DNA of 23,919 nucleotides from Bacteroidales bacterium (GTDB lineage: Bacteria; Bacteroidota; Bacteroidia; Bacteroidales; Muribaculaceae), in the NCBI GenBank assembly GCA_019415705.1, contig DXYS01000037.1, forward strand, positions 7,783 to 31,701. Direction: 5' to 3'. The translations under genes and the position numbers were made by a program. A model generated the notes under the pieces. The model did not search any database and was not told where the DNA came from. It worked only from the letters and a program-made list of their open reading frames with translations. Positions 9,501 through 15,033 of the stretch are shown one piece after another (the stretch's first letter is position 1; the number at the start of each line of letters is the position of its first letter).

Positions 9501-9775
9501 GCAAAGAGTGTGTCGTCAAATTCAAGAACGCCAAAGACGCCACAGTCGGCGGTGCTACAAAACGCATCATCTCTGACGACGAAATCAGCTTTGACACCGT
9601 CAAGGACGGCGTAGTGACCCTCACCATGCCCGGTTATGACAGCATAAGCTCGATTGAAGCCGATGACAGCGAGGCCGACGCAAAAGGCCCGTACTACAAC
9701 CTCGCGGGTCAGCGTGTGTCAAATCCGTCACACGGCATCTATGTGTCGCGTAACGGCAAGCAGGCCATTCGCTAA
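6590..9775 (+). CDS. Exported GH95 alpha-L-fucosidase/galactosidase with an internal F5/8 type C-like domain
   Basis: A 1061-residue protein with signal peptide MKKSILLCALAATAFAAGG. The N-terminal GH95 beta-sandwich starts at AVYDRPAADWESEALPIGNG. It is interrupted at about residues 167-320 by a discoidin-like (F5/8 type C) carbohydrate-binding module with the typical ALFDGSHTTKWFS and YKYFRLSI signatures, then resumes. The (alpha/alpha)6 catalytic barrel follows. Predicted catalytic residues by comparison with Bifidobacterium AfcA are N588 and N590 in HTNINIQMNYWPAE, acid E723 in NPSMSPEHG, and D905 in FQIDGNFG. The family inverts alpha-1,2-L-fucosyl (some members L-galactosyl) linkages, as on mucin O-glycans, milk oligosaccharides or xyloglucan. 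The C-terminal tail YYNLAGQRV...HGIYV (about 1034-1061) is a recurring end of exported proteins in this group, probably a sorting or anchoring signal. The M64 peptidase is immediately upstream. Substrate is inferred, not shown. Confidence 0.93.
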   Translation: MKKSILLCALAATAFAAGGQTTTQAPMRAVYDRPAADWESEALPIGNGYMGAMIFGGVFNDQIQVNEKTLWSGGPSEDADYDGGHRWTPAVTHAALQEFRTELQKRMSAFDNSTYERTHNVNDAKSYNNDGFYDDKWQKDYVLNRMLGTKEHFGSFQTLGDIMIEDTGFPIIDQSTIKTNYDNSKNASETVKALFDGSHTTKWFSEDFNGTSFPVRIEWAYTNAPTVTGYTLVSGNDMPVRDPKKWVLYASEDGSRYKKIDEQEGIFWTDDERRVAKDFTLASPVAGYKYFRLSIYSLVGAGQKPQMSEIELKFDDSNFKYDNYQRMLDIDNALQTVDYKYKDQNFHREYFLSYPDRVLVVKLTSDKPFSRKISMTTPHSDYSLAAATEGDVTAITLTGWPTPVSSNRNRENDNWRNCLRFASVLALHSTDGNVAVDGDAIAVTDAKEIVLVMSAATNYKPCYDNSFNYFSAENPLDVVSGFISSARGKDYDSLLETHKADYRNLYARNAIALGDNLTLPSAPTDSLLADYSAGTASPEVDRYLETLYYQFGRYLLIASSREGSLPANLQGVWGKSLANAWNADYHTNINIQMNYWPAEQTNLSECHLPMVDFVRSLEPRGTVTAQHYHCRPDGGDVRGWTAYHEVNAWGNTAPAQEGTHSMFPEGGAWMCQDIWEHYLFTQDLDFLRKYFPVMKNAALFWVDNLWTDARDNTLVANPSMSPEHGAFSLGCTASQGIIYELFDAVGKAAALLGEADNAEVKEIAVAMSKLSMPKIGIGGQFMEWKDEVRNDLTGDGRWDPAQGRYVDTHRHTNHLYWLHPGSQIVPGRSDKENAYVDAMKVTLNTRGDEGTGWSRAWKLNFWARLRDGEHAHTMLRSCMNLTKPNTSVGGVYTNLFDAHPPFQIDGNFGFTSGVAEMLIQSQGGKIELIPSIPAVWSKGSFKGMKARGGFEVDAAWNKGEVTAVRIKSLAGKECVVKFKNAKDATVGGATKRIISDDEISFDTVKDGVVTLTMPGYDSISSIEADDSEADAKGPYYNLAGQRVSNPSHGIYVSRNGKQAIR

Positions 9776-9803
9776 ACCTGCCGACACAGTCTATAAGTCA
9801 AAT

Positions 9804-9838
9804 CAAGCCCCGGCGATTTTTTCGTCGGGGCTTGTTGT
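9804..9838 (+). terminator. Terminator of the M64-GH95 transcript
   Basis: CAAGCCCCGGCGA (9804-9816) and TCGTCGGGGCTTG (9822-9834) form a 13-bp stem with one G-U pair around a TTTTT loop, followed by TTGTTA. It is a stable hairpin 28 bp after the GH95 stop. The terminal U-tract is short and interrupted. Confidence 0.75.
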
Positions 9839-9911
9839 TAAATGCTGTGCAATCTTTCGCAAAAATTGTCAATTGTTGTAAAATTGGCCTCGTCTCACAA
9901 GACAAATTTAT

Positions 9912-9919
9912 TACTTTTG
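9912..9919 (+). promoter_or_regulatory. Possible -7 box for the DUF456 gene
   Basis: TACTTTTG fits TANNTTTG and ends 25 bp before the ATG at 9945. The nearest -33-like TTGG (9884-9887) is 24 bp away, longer than ideal, so the call is tentative. Confidence 0.4.
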
Positions 9920-9944
9920 TGAAAAAGCAATACCACGATAACTG

Positions 9945-10451
9945 ATGACCGAGCTGCAATCCATACCCGTCGCAATCACTGTAATCATAGCCCTAATGTC
10001 GCTTGGCGGCATAGTTCTCGCCTTTGTGCCGTCGTTTCCGGCGTCGCTGATGAGTCTGTGCGCGCTCGTTCTGGCGTGGAGCTACGGCGCGCTTGATTTG
10101 CCGACTGTGCAGCTTGTCTGCTGGATAGCTGCGGCCGCTGTTGCTGTGGTGTTGTCGCGTCTGCTGCCGCGTCAGATAAGACTGTCGCGTCAGGGACTCG
10201 GTTATATAGCCGGCGCATCTGTTGTCGGCTCGGCCCTCGGCGCGGTCGTCGGCTCGTCGGCCGCCGTTATTATCGGAGCGGCCGCCGGCGTCATCATCGG
10301 AGCGTTGGCATATATGCGCACCCCCGGCGGAGCCGCCATCTCTTCTGACAAATCCAAGTATATCAATTATGTTATGGCCAAGGGGCTGCCGGCTATTGTA
10401 GCCATGTCTATGGCCGTTATTGTTCTGACTGCCGTTCTCGGCAGGTTATAA
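9945..10451 (+). CDS. DUF456-like small integral membrane protein
   Basis: A 168-residue, strongly hydrophobic protein with about five membrane segments: roughly residues 8-30, 32-50, 55-73, the glycine/alanine-rich stretch 85-125, and 145-166. The N-terminal GGIVLAFVPSFPASLM hairpin resembles the conserved proline-glycine turn of DUF456 proteins, and GAVVGSSAAVIIGAAAGVIIGALAYM looks like the glycine-rich helix hairpin in the second half of that family. The biochemical role is unknown; glycine-zipper helices suggest helix packing or oligomerisation in the inner membrane. The gene ends 13 bp before the next exported-protein gene, so the two are probably co-transcribed. The family assignment is from pattern, not from a search. 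Confidence 0.7.
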   Translation: MTELQSIPVAITVIIALMSLGGIVLAFVPSFPASLMSLCALVLAWSYGALDLPTVQLVCWIAAAAVAVVLSRLLPRQIRLSRQGLGYIAGASVVGSALGAVVGSSAAVIIGAAAGVIIGALAYMRTPGGAAISSDKSKYINYVMAKGLPAIVAMSMAVIVLTAVLGRL

Positions 10452-10464
10452 TCTGCAATCACCG

Positions 10465-11214
10465 ATGAAAAAACTGACTCTGACATTAATGCTCTTTTTG
10501 CTGGCTGCATTTGTCATGCAGGCACGCAAGGCCGCGCCGCACACGGCTCTCGGGCGTCCTGACCTCGAGGCGATACAATCGGCGACGACAAATCCTGAAT
10601 CTGACATGTATTATCAGTCGCTGCTCAAGAAGTTTATGGCCAACGACACGTCGATGACCGACGAGCAGTTTCAGTACTTTTATTACGGCACGCTATTTCA
10701 GGAGGATTATGACCCTTACCGCAAGCCTGCGCGACCTGACATGCTCGCCAAGGTGACGCCGGTCTATGTCAAGGACAAGCGCTCGCGCGCCGAGCGTCAG
10801 ATGATGCTCGACTATGCCCTCGCCGTCTTGGAGGATAATCCGGTCAACCTGCGTCAGCTTGTCAACCGCGTCTATGTCTATGAGCAGAACGGCAAATATG
10901 ACCTCGCGCGCATCTGGCAGTATAAGCTCAATCATCTGCTGCTCGTAATCGCCTCGTCAGGCAACGGCACGGACGCCGATAACGCGCGCGTGGTGGTCTA
11001 TCCGGAGCATGAGTATGATTTCCTCAATCTCTCGGGTCTGACGGCTGTGTCGCAGCGTTTTGAGGCGCCGCACTATGACTACATCGAGGTGTCACCCCGC
11101 AAGGGCGGCGACGGCGAAACGACAGGCTACTACTTTGACATCTCCGAGATGCTTCATCAGTACTTCCTCAAACATCCCTCCGAACTTCAGGACGACACCC
11201 CCGGCGAGGAATAA
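10465..11214 (+). CDS. Exported DUF4919-like protein
   Basis: A 249-residue protein with an N-terminal signal peptide (MKKLTLTLMLFLLAAFVMQA). The mature part shows the DUF4919 pattern: YYQSLLKKFMANDTSMTDEQFQYFYYGTLF, a helical AERQMMLDYALAVLEDNPVNLRQL segment, a TPR-like YEQNGKYDLARIWQYKLNHLL, and a beta-rich end. DUF4919 proteins are common in Bacteroidetes and have no established function. The helices suggest a protein-interaction scaffold in the periplasm. It follows the DUF456 gene by 13 bp. No lipobox cysteine is visible, so it is probably soluble or non-lipid anchored. Confidence 0.72.
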   Translation: MKKLTLTLMLFLLAAFVMQARKAAPHTALGRPDLEAIQSATTNPESDMYYQSLLKKFMANDTSMTDEQFQYFYYGTLFQEDYDPYRKPARPDMLAKVTPVYVKDKRSRAERQMMLDYALAVLEDNPVNLRQLVNRVYVYEQNGKYDLARIWQYKLNHLLLVIASSGNGTDADNARVVVYPEHEYDFLNLSGLTAVSQRFEAPHYDYIEVSPRKGGDGETTGYYFDISEMLHQYFLKHPSELQDDTPGEE

Positions 11215-11229
11215 GTATCAAGTTAAAAT

Positions 11230-11648
11230 GTAGGGACGCTCGGTCGGAGAGTCCGTCAGGGAGCGTCGGCATGTATAATGCGCGAATCGTGGCGGCCCTC
11301 CATAGCGCCATGGCTACGCGGGTTTTCGTCCGCGTAGCGGTCGGAGCCGCATAGCGGCGTGAGCATGTGAGGCCACGGTAAGCAGGCCGTCAGGTCTGCG
11401 CAACCGTGGTATAGAGCCCGACCACCAAGATATAGCGCGCTGTAGGTGCGCCGCTCTACGATAGCTTGCGTCACCCCTACAGGGTGAATTATTTATTTCT
11501 GGTTTATTACCTATGACTACGCAGACCTGACGGCCTGCTTGTCATAGGCTAACATACGGCGCTGCGCTGCAGCGCTGACGCACCTACGGCGCTCGCCTCA
11601 GACGCACGAGCCGAGGCACGTGATTTTCGGTGACATCGTCGTCCCTAC
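11230..11648. repeat. 419-bp block bounded by inverted repeats and filled with nested palindromes
   Basis: GTAGGGACG (11230-11238) and CGTCCCTAC (11640-11648) are perfect inverted ends. Inside are GACGCTC/GAGCGTC (11235-11241/11261-11267), GCTACGCGG/CCGCGTAGC (11313-11321/11330-11338), CCACGGT/ACCGTGG (11373-11379/11403-11409), a 21-bp inverted pair (11380-11400/11520-11540) and GTAGGTGCG/CGCACCTAC (11442-11450/11579-11587). No coding potential is convincing. The layout resembles a non-autonomous (MITE-like) element or a dispersed structured repeat. No target-site duplication was identified with confidence. Confidence 0.6.
11380..11540. repeat. Perfect 21-bp inverted repeat pair
   Basis: The 21 bases at 11380-11400 (beginning AAGCAGGCC, ending GTCTGCG) are the exact reverse complement of 11520-11540, with 119 bp between them. 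The left arm also lies in the loop of a smaller competing hairpin (CCACGGT/ACCGTGG), so two mutually exclusive folds are possible. Confidence 0.8.
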
Positions 11649-11713
11649 GTTTTTTGGGAATGTTAATCAACATGTTTTTCAGCATGATGGGGCGGGAAAT
11701 TAAAAATAATTTG

Positions 11714-11721
11714 TAGTTTTG
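11714..11721 (+). promoter_or_regulatory. Possible -7 box upstream of the structured region
   Basis: TAGTTTTG fits the TANNTTTG consensus. Transcription would begin near 11728 and run through the ATGCAG repeats and the rod structure into the small ORF at 12126. No good -33 box is seen 19-21 bp upstream. Confidence 0.35.
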
Positions 11722-11867
11722 CAGATGCAGGCCGAAATGCAGAGGCCCCGGTCGGGGGAGATGCAGGGAGGGACGCCGGGACGCGACACGTCGTGCTCCG
11801 TTTTAAATACATAAGAAAGCGTTTATCCGCGCTGATTCTTGACTTTCCGGAATTCTCGCAAAATTCA

Positions 11868-12033
11868 TTTAGATGTCAAGGATTGAGCAACGGTAGATGC
11901 CCGTGGATATGTAATTATCTTGCATCCGGCACGATATTTCGGGAGAAATATAGCCGGACGCTATGGTTGCATATACAAGCGTGGGCTTCTGCAGTTGCCG
12001 TCTGACATCTAAAGGGCAATGCGAGAAGCCTCG
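11868..12033 (+). ncRNA. Candidate structured RNA or long leader (nested rod plus hairpin)
   Basis: Complementary segments are nested in order, as in one long bulged helix: 11868-11878 with 12003-12013 (11 bp perfect, TTTAGATGTCA/TGACATCTAAA), 11887-11891 with 11994-11998 (GCAAC/GTTGC), 11899-11902 with 11983-11986 (GCCC/GGGC), 11907-11911 with 11970-11974 (ATATG/CATAT), and a terminal hairpin 11922-11930 with 11953-11961 that continues as ATATTTC/GAAATAT (11934-11940/11945-11951) around GGGA. A separate perfect hairpin CGAG-AAGC-CTCG follows at 12022-12033. Upstream, 11725-11766 carries three ATGCAG copies and a CCCC/GGGG hairpin. The rod sits 113 bp before the next ORF. It could be a stand-alone small RNA or a 5' leader. 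It matches no RNA family I recognise. Confidence 0.5.
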
Positions 12034-12125
12034 GAAAGTAGGACGGTAACAGATACAGATTCCTGCGCTTTCCCTGTTTAAACCAATCACGCCAACGAGA
12101 GGATGACCGCGGCAAGAATGTATTT

Positions 12126-12386
12126 ATGACATATACTCTAACTTTTACATGTCATGGGAAGTCATACCTTAATGCTCAGACCGATTCGGGCAGAAATTTA
12201 CCCAATCAGTATGAAGCCGTTGCTTTAGGACTTCTCCTTGGCGAGATAGATTCAAAAGGTCTATCCAGAGATACTGTTTACAATGACATTTGCTTGAGAG
12301 AACAAGGAATTGTAGATGGAAAAGAAGTTGACAACGTGGTATGGACTGCCGAGCGATATATACCCATAAGCAAGGGAGTAAAATGA
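12126..12386 (+). CDS. Small hypothetical protein coupled to the LRR gene
   Basis: An 86-residue protein (MTYTLTFTCHGKSYLNAQTD...) that I do not recognise. It has no signal peptide or membrane segment and appears to be a soluble alpha/beta protein. The middle (YEAVALGLLLGEIDSKGLSRDTVYNDICLRE) looks helical. Codon usage is balanced and AT-rich like the downstream gene, and unlike the flanking housekeeping genes. Its TGA stop (12384-12386) overlaps the ATG of the leucine-rich repeat gene at 12383, an ATGA arrangement that usually means translational coupling. Upstream is the long structured region. A partner, chaperone or regulator of the LRR protein is possible, but nothing in the sequence shows it. 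Confidence 0.65.
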   Translation: MTYTLTFTCHGKSYLNAQTDSGRNLPNQYEAVALGLLLGEIDSKGLSRDTVYNDICLREQGIVDGKEVDNVVWTAERYIPISKGVK

Positions 12387-13924
12387 TGAAGCGATTTACT
12401 CTCGCAGCATTGGTGCTTTCCCTGACCATGCTTGCATCACTCCGAGCATTAGCCTTTGACTTCGAAGTCGATGGACTATATTACAATATAGAATCGACCG
12501 CAGATCGCACAGCATCATTAACCTATAAAGAGTCGGTAAAAGTAAATGGGTACTATGCCGGCTATAATGATTATTCTAAGGAAGAATTAGTTATACCGTC
12601 TTCTGTTGAATATATGGGGCAAACGTTAAGTGTGATTGGCGTCGACGTTCAGGCTTTTGAGTATAATACAGCCATCCAAAAAGTTATAATCCCGCCTACA
12701 ATTCAGTGGCTTCATCAAGAGTGCTTTGATGGATGTACTTCATTGTCAGAGGTCATTATAGAAGATAGTGAAAGCCCTTTGCAGTTCTTTATGAAAGGGA
12801 GATCTTTGTATTTTAATGGCTGTCCAATCATAAGACTGCACATAGGGCGTAATATTATACTCCCACCTAATATTGGTAGAACTCCGTTTGCACAACTTAA
12901 TCAATTGAAAGATGTATCATTTTCCAAGAATGTTACATTCATTGTTAATGAGATGTTCTCGCAATGCACTTCATTAGAAAGCATTTTATTACCTCCTTAC
13001 TGTACAGAAATTCAGGACAGAGCATTCTCGGAATGTTCTAAATTAACCTCACTTGAAAATACGTCTTTGATTTCAAAAATAGGAGACAATGCATTCTCTG
13101 GATGTTCAAGCCTCACAGCGTTTAAATGCAATGAGCTAATCTCACTTGGGGCAAAAGCATTCCAAGGATGTTCGTCATTATCTAATATTGAAATAGGTAA
13201 TACTCTAACAATAATTCCTGAATATGCTTTTGATGGATGCACAAACCTATCTACATTTATCATTCCTACTGAAGTCACAACAATATCTTCCTATGCCTTC
13301 CAAAACTGTACAGCATTAGACGCCATAATTTTCCCTGCTAATGTATCCTCGATTAAAAATTATGCTTTTAATGGATGTTCTTCATTAAAATCACTTAAAA
13401 TAGAGTATAGCGAGCAACCTCTTGATTTATGGAATCTATTTTTATGGAAGTCGGATAAAGACAACAAGATTGGAGTGATAGAGTATTTGGAGATTAATCG
13501 TGATCTCAAAAGCACATCTGGACGTTTTTTTTATTTCTCAGACATAAAAAAGGTGGTTATCGGTCCTAACGTGAAATCAATTAACTCTGTCTTTGATCTT
13601 ACTTTAGCCACAGAATTAGAATCAATATCGGTTTATGCAGGAATGCCTCCCACGACAAGTTGGTTTTTCCGTAATGATTTGTTAACAACCGTAAAGGTAT
13701 ATGTCCCTATAGGCACAAAGGAAGCTTACCAAAATAGCAACTATTGGAAAGGTTTTTGGAACATAATTGATGATCTAACTTCATCAATTCCCAATATAAC
13801 AGTAAATAACGATAGTATTATTCCGCAATTTTATCTTCTTAATGGGATGAAAGTTAATACGCCGCCTGATAATCAGCCATATATCAGAATAGTGGGAAAC
13901 CAAGTTTCAAAACATATAAATTAA
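12383..13924 (+). CDS. BspA-like leucine-rich-repeat surface protein
   Basis: A 513-residue exported protein; the start chosen is ATG at 12383 (a second ATG at 12386 is equally possible), both preceded by GGGAG at 12374-12378. The longer frame from 12341 would hide the signal peptide MMKRFTLAALVLSLTMLASLRALA. The body carries about eight LRR_5-type repeats of about 23 residues with the xxCxxL core (DGCTSL, SQCTSL, SECSKL, SGCSSL, QGCSSL, DGCTNL, QNCTAL, NGCSSL), as in BspA-type adhesins. The C-terminus FYLLNGMKVNTPPDNQPYIRI resembles the Y-x-L-x-G-x-[RK]-V tail also found on the GH95 enzyme here, suggesting a shared export or anchoring route. By family, such proteins mediate adhesion to host or bacterial partners. 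The gene is visibly AT-rich against its neighbours, a sign of horizontal acquisition or rapid surface-protein evolution. Confidence 0.88.
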   Translation: MMKRFTLAALVLSLTMLASLRALAFDFEVDGLYYNIESTADRTASLTYKESVKVNGYYAGYNDYSKEELVIPSSVEYMGQTLSVIGVDVQAFEYNTAIQKVIIPPTIQWLHQECFDGCTSLSEVIIEDSESPLQFFMKGRSLYFNGCPIIRLHIGRNIILPPNIGRTPFAQLNQLKDVSFSKNVTFIVNEMFSQCTSLESILLPPYCTEIQDRAFSECSKLTSLENTSLISKIGDNAFSGCSSLTAFKCNELISLGAKAFQGCSSLSNIEIGNTLTIIPEYAFDGCTNLSTFIIPTEVTTISSYAFQNCTALDAIIFPANVSSIKNYAFNGCSSLKSLKIEYSEQPLDLWNLFLWKSDKDNKIGVIEYLEINRDLKSTSGRFFYFSDIKKVVIGPNVKSINSVFDLTLATELESISVYAGMPPTTSWFFRNDLLTTVKVYVPIGTKEAYQNSNYWKGFWNIIDDLTSSIPNITVNNDSIIPQFYLLNGMKVNTPPDNQPYIRIVGNQVSKHIN

Positions 13925-13951
13925 AGCGTCTTTTCGCTAAACTCATATACC

Positions 13952-14000
13952 GTCCATAACTTTGTGGCAGACAAGCCACAAGTTATGGACTTTTCTTTTT
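13952..14000 (+). terminator. Terminator of the LRR gene
   Basis: A 15-bp stem with one bulged T (left arm 13952-13967, right arm 13976-13990) encloses an 8-nt loop and is followed by TTTTCTTTTT. It is a strong intrinsic terminator on the plus strand, 27 bp after the LRR stop. The stem contains TAACTTTG (13957-13964), which also matches a -7 box, perhaps by chance. Confidence 0.85.
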
Positions 14001-14112
14001 CTGAACACAACTGCAACTCCGTCGAAACACTTCCGGACTTTCAGGTCCGCGTGGCATTCACAGTCAACTACGTGTCAGTGTTCCGCGAGGACATGGGTAT
14101 TGTTACCCTACA

Positions 14113-15033
14113 TTATCGGACCGCTCTTTCAATTGCCTCTAAGGCGGCGGGGAAGGGGGCTGCGGGGTCGAGGGTTATGATGTCGGGGTCGCGGCGGAGC
14201 CATGTGAGTTGTTTCTTGGCGTAGACGCGGGTGTTTTTGGCGATGCGGGCTGTGGCCGTGGACAGGTCCATCAGGCCGTCGAAACAGGCGAACATTTCTT
14301 TGTAGCCGACGGTGTTGAGGGAGTTGAGATGGCGCATGGGCAGCAGGGCGCGGGCCTCGTCGATGAGTCCGCCGGCTATCATAGCGTCGGTGCGTCGGTT
14401 GATGCGGTCAAAGAGCGCTTCGCGCGTGTGGCCTATCATCATTTTGACGGTGCGGAACGGGCGCTCGCGTCGCGCGCCGGTGAGCAGGGTGGAGTAGGGC
14501 ACGCCGGCCTGCATTGATATCTCGAGTGCGTGCATGACGCGCCGCGTGTTGGCGCGGTCGACACGCGCCCAGTAGTCGGGGTCGGTGATTTCGAGCAGCG
14601 CGGCGAGACCCTCGGCGCCGTGGGTCTCGTAGAGGTCACGGACGCGCTGACGGACCTCGGGCGAGACTGTGGGCATATCGTCGATGCCGCGTGTCAGGGC
14701 GTCAACATACATCATCGAGCCGCCGCAGACGACGGCATAGTCCGCGCGGCTGAAGATGTCGTCGAGCAGGCTGAGGGCGTCCTGCTCGAACATGGCGGCG
14801 CTATAGTAGGCGTCCAATGGCAGCGTGCCGATGAGATGGTGACGCACCATAGCAAGCTCGGCCGCCGAAGGGGCGGCCGTGCCTATGGGGATGTCACGAT
14901 AAATCTGTCGCGAGTCTGCCGAGATGATTTCGGTGCCGAAATGACGGGCGAGCTCGATGGCAAGCGCTGTCTTGCCGGAGGCTGTGGGGCCCGTGACGAC
15001 AATCAGCGTCTTGCGGTCAGGGCCGGCGCTCAT
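14113..15033 (-). CDS. miaA: tRNA dimethylallyltransferase
   Basis: A 306-residue protein of normal length for MiaA. The P-loop is GPTASGKT (residues 15-22), followed by the signature ISADSRQIYRDIPIGTAAPS (residues 37-56), with D40 the predicted catalytic aspartate that contacts the target adenosine. YYSAAMFEQDALSLLDDI, GGSMMYVDALTRGIDDMP and the NTVGYKEMFACFDG/RIAKNTRVYAKKQLTWLRRD region are all MiaA hallmarks. It transfers dimethylallyl from DMAPP to N6 of A37 in tRNAs reading UNN codons, acting in the cytoplasm. The ATG overlaps the pepT stop by 4 bp (15030-15033), so the two are translationally coupled. The 3' end runs towards the LRR gene, with no separate minus-strand terminator evident. 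Confidence 0.95.
   Translation of the reverse strand: MSAGPDRKTLIVVTGPTASGKTALAIELARHFGTEIISADSRQIYRDIPIGTAAPSAAELAMVRHHLIGTLPLDAYYSAAMFEQDALSLLDDIFSRADYAVVCGGSMMYVDALTRGIDDMPTVSPEVRQRVRDLYETHGAEGLAALLEITDPDYWARVDRANTRRVMHALEISMQAGVPYSTLLTGARRERPFRTVKMMIGHTREALFDRINRRTDAMIAGGLIDEARALLPMRHLNSLNTVGYKEMFACFDGLMDLSTATARIAKNTRVYAKKQLTWLRRDPDIITLDPAAPFPAALEAIERAVR

Noticed and set aside
3194..9775. Polysaccharide utilisation locus
   Set aside because: GH43, M64 and GH95 are present but there is no SusC/SusD pair, sensor or extracytoplasmic sigma factor nearby.
11256..11474. 72-codon minus-strand frame in the inverted-repeat block
   Set aside because: It covers the palindromes themselves; the repeats explain the sequence better than a protein does.
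11793..12005. 70-codon plus-strand frame through the rod structure
   Set aside because: Sequence is constrained by base pairing, and the frame has no family pattern or promoter-start relation.
11700..13924. Retron or diversity-generating retroelement
   Set aside because: A structured RNA and a repeat-rich surface protein invite the idea, but no reverse transcriptase gene and no template/variable repeat pair is present in the window.
13964..14224. Small plus-strand frame after the LRR gene, preceded by TAACTTTG
   Set aside because: It starts with GTG inside the terminator hairpin and its second half is antisense to the miaA 3' end.
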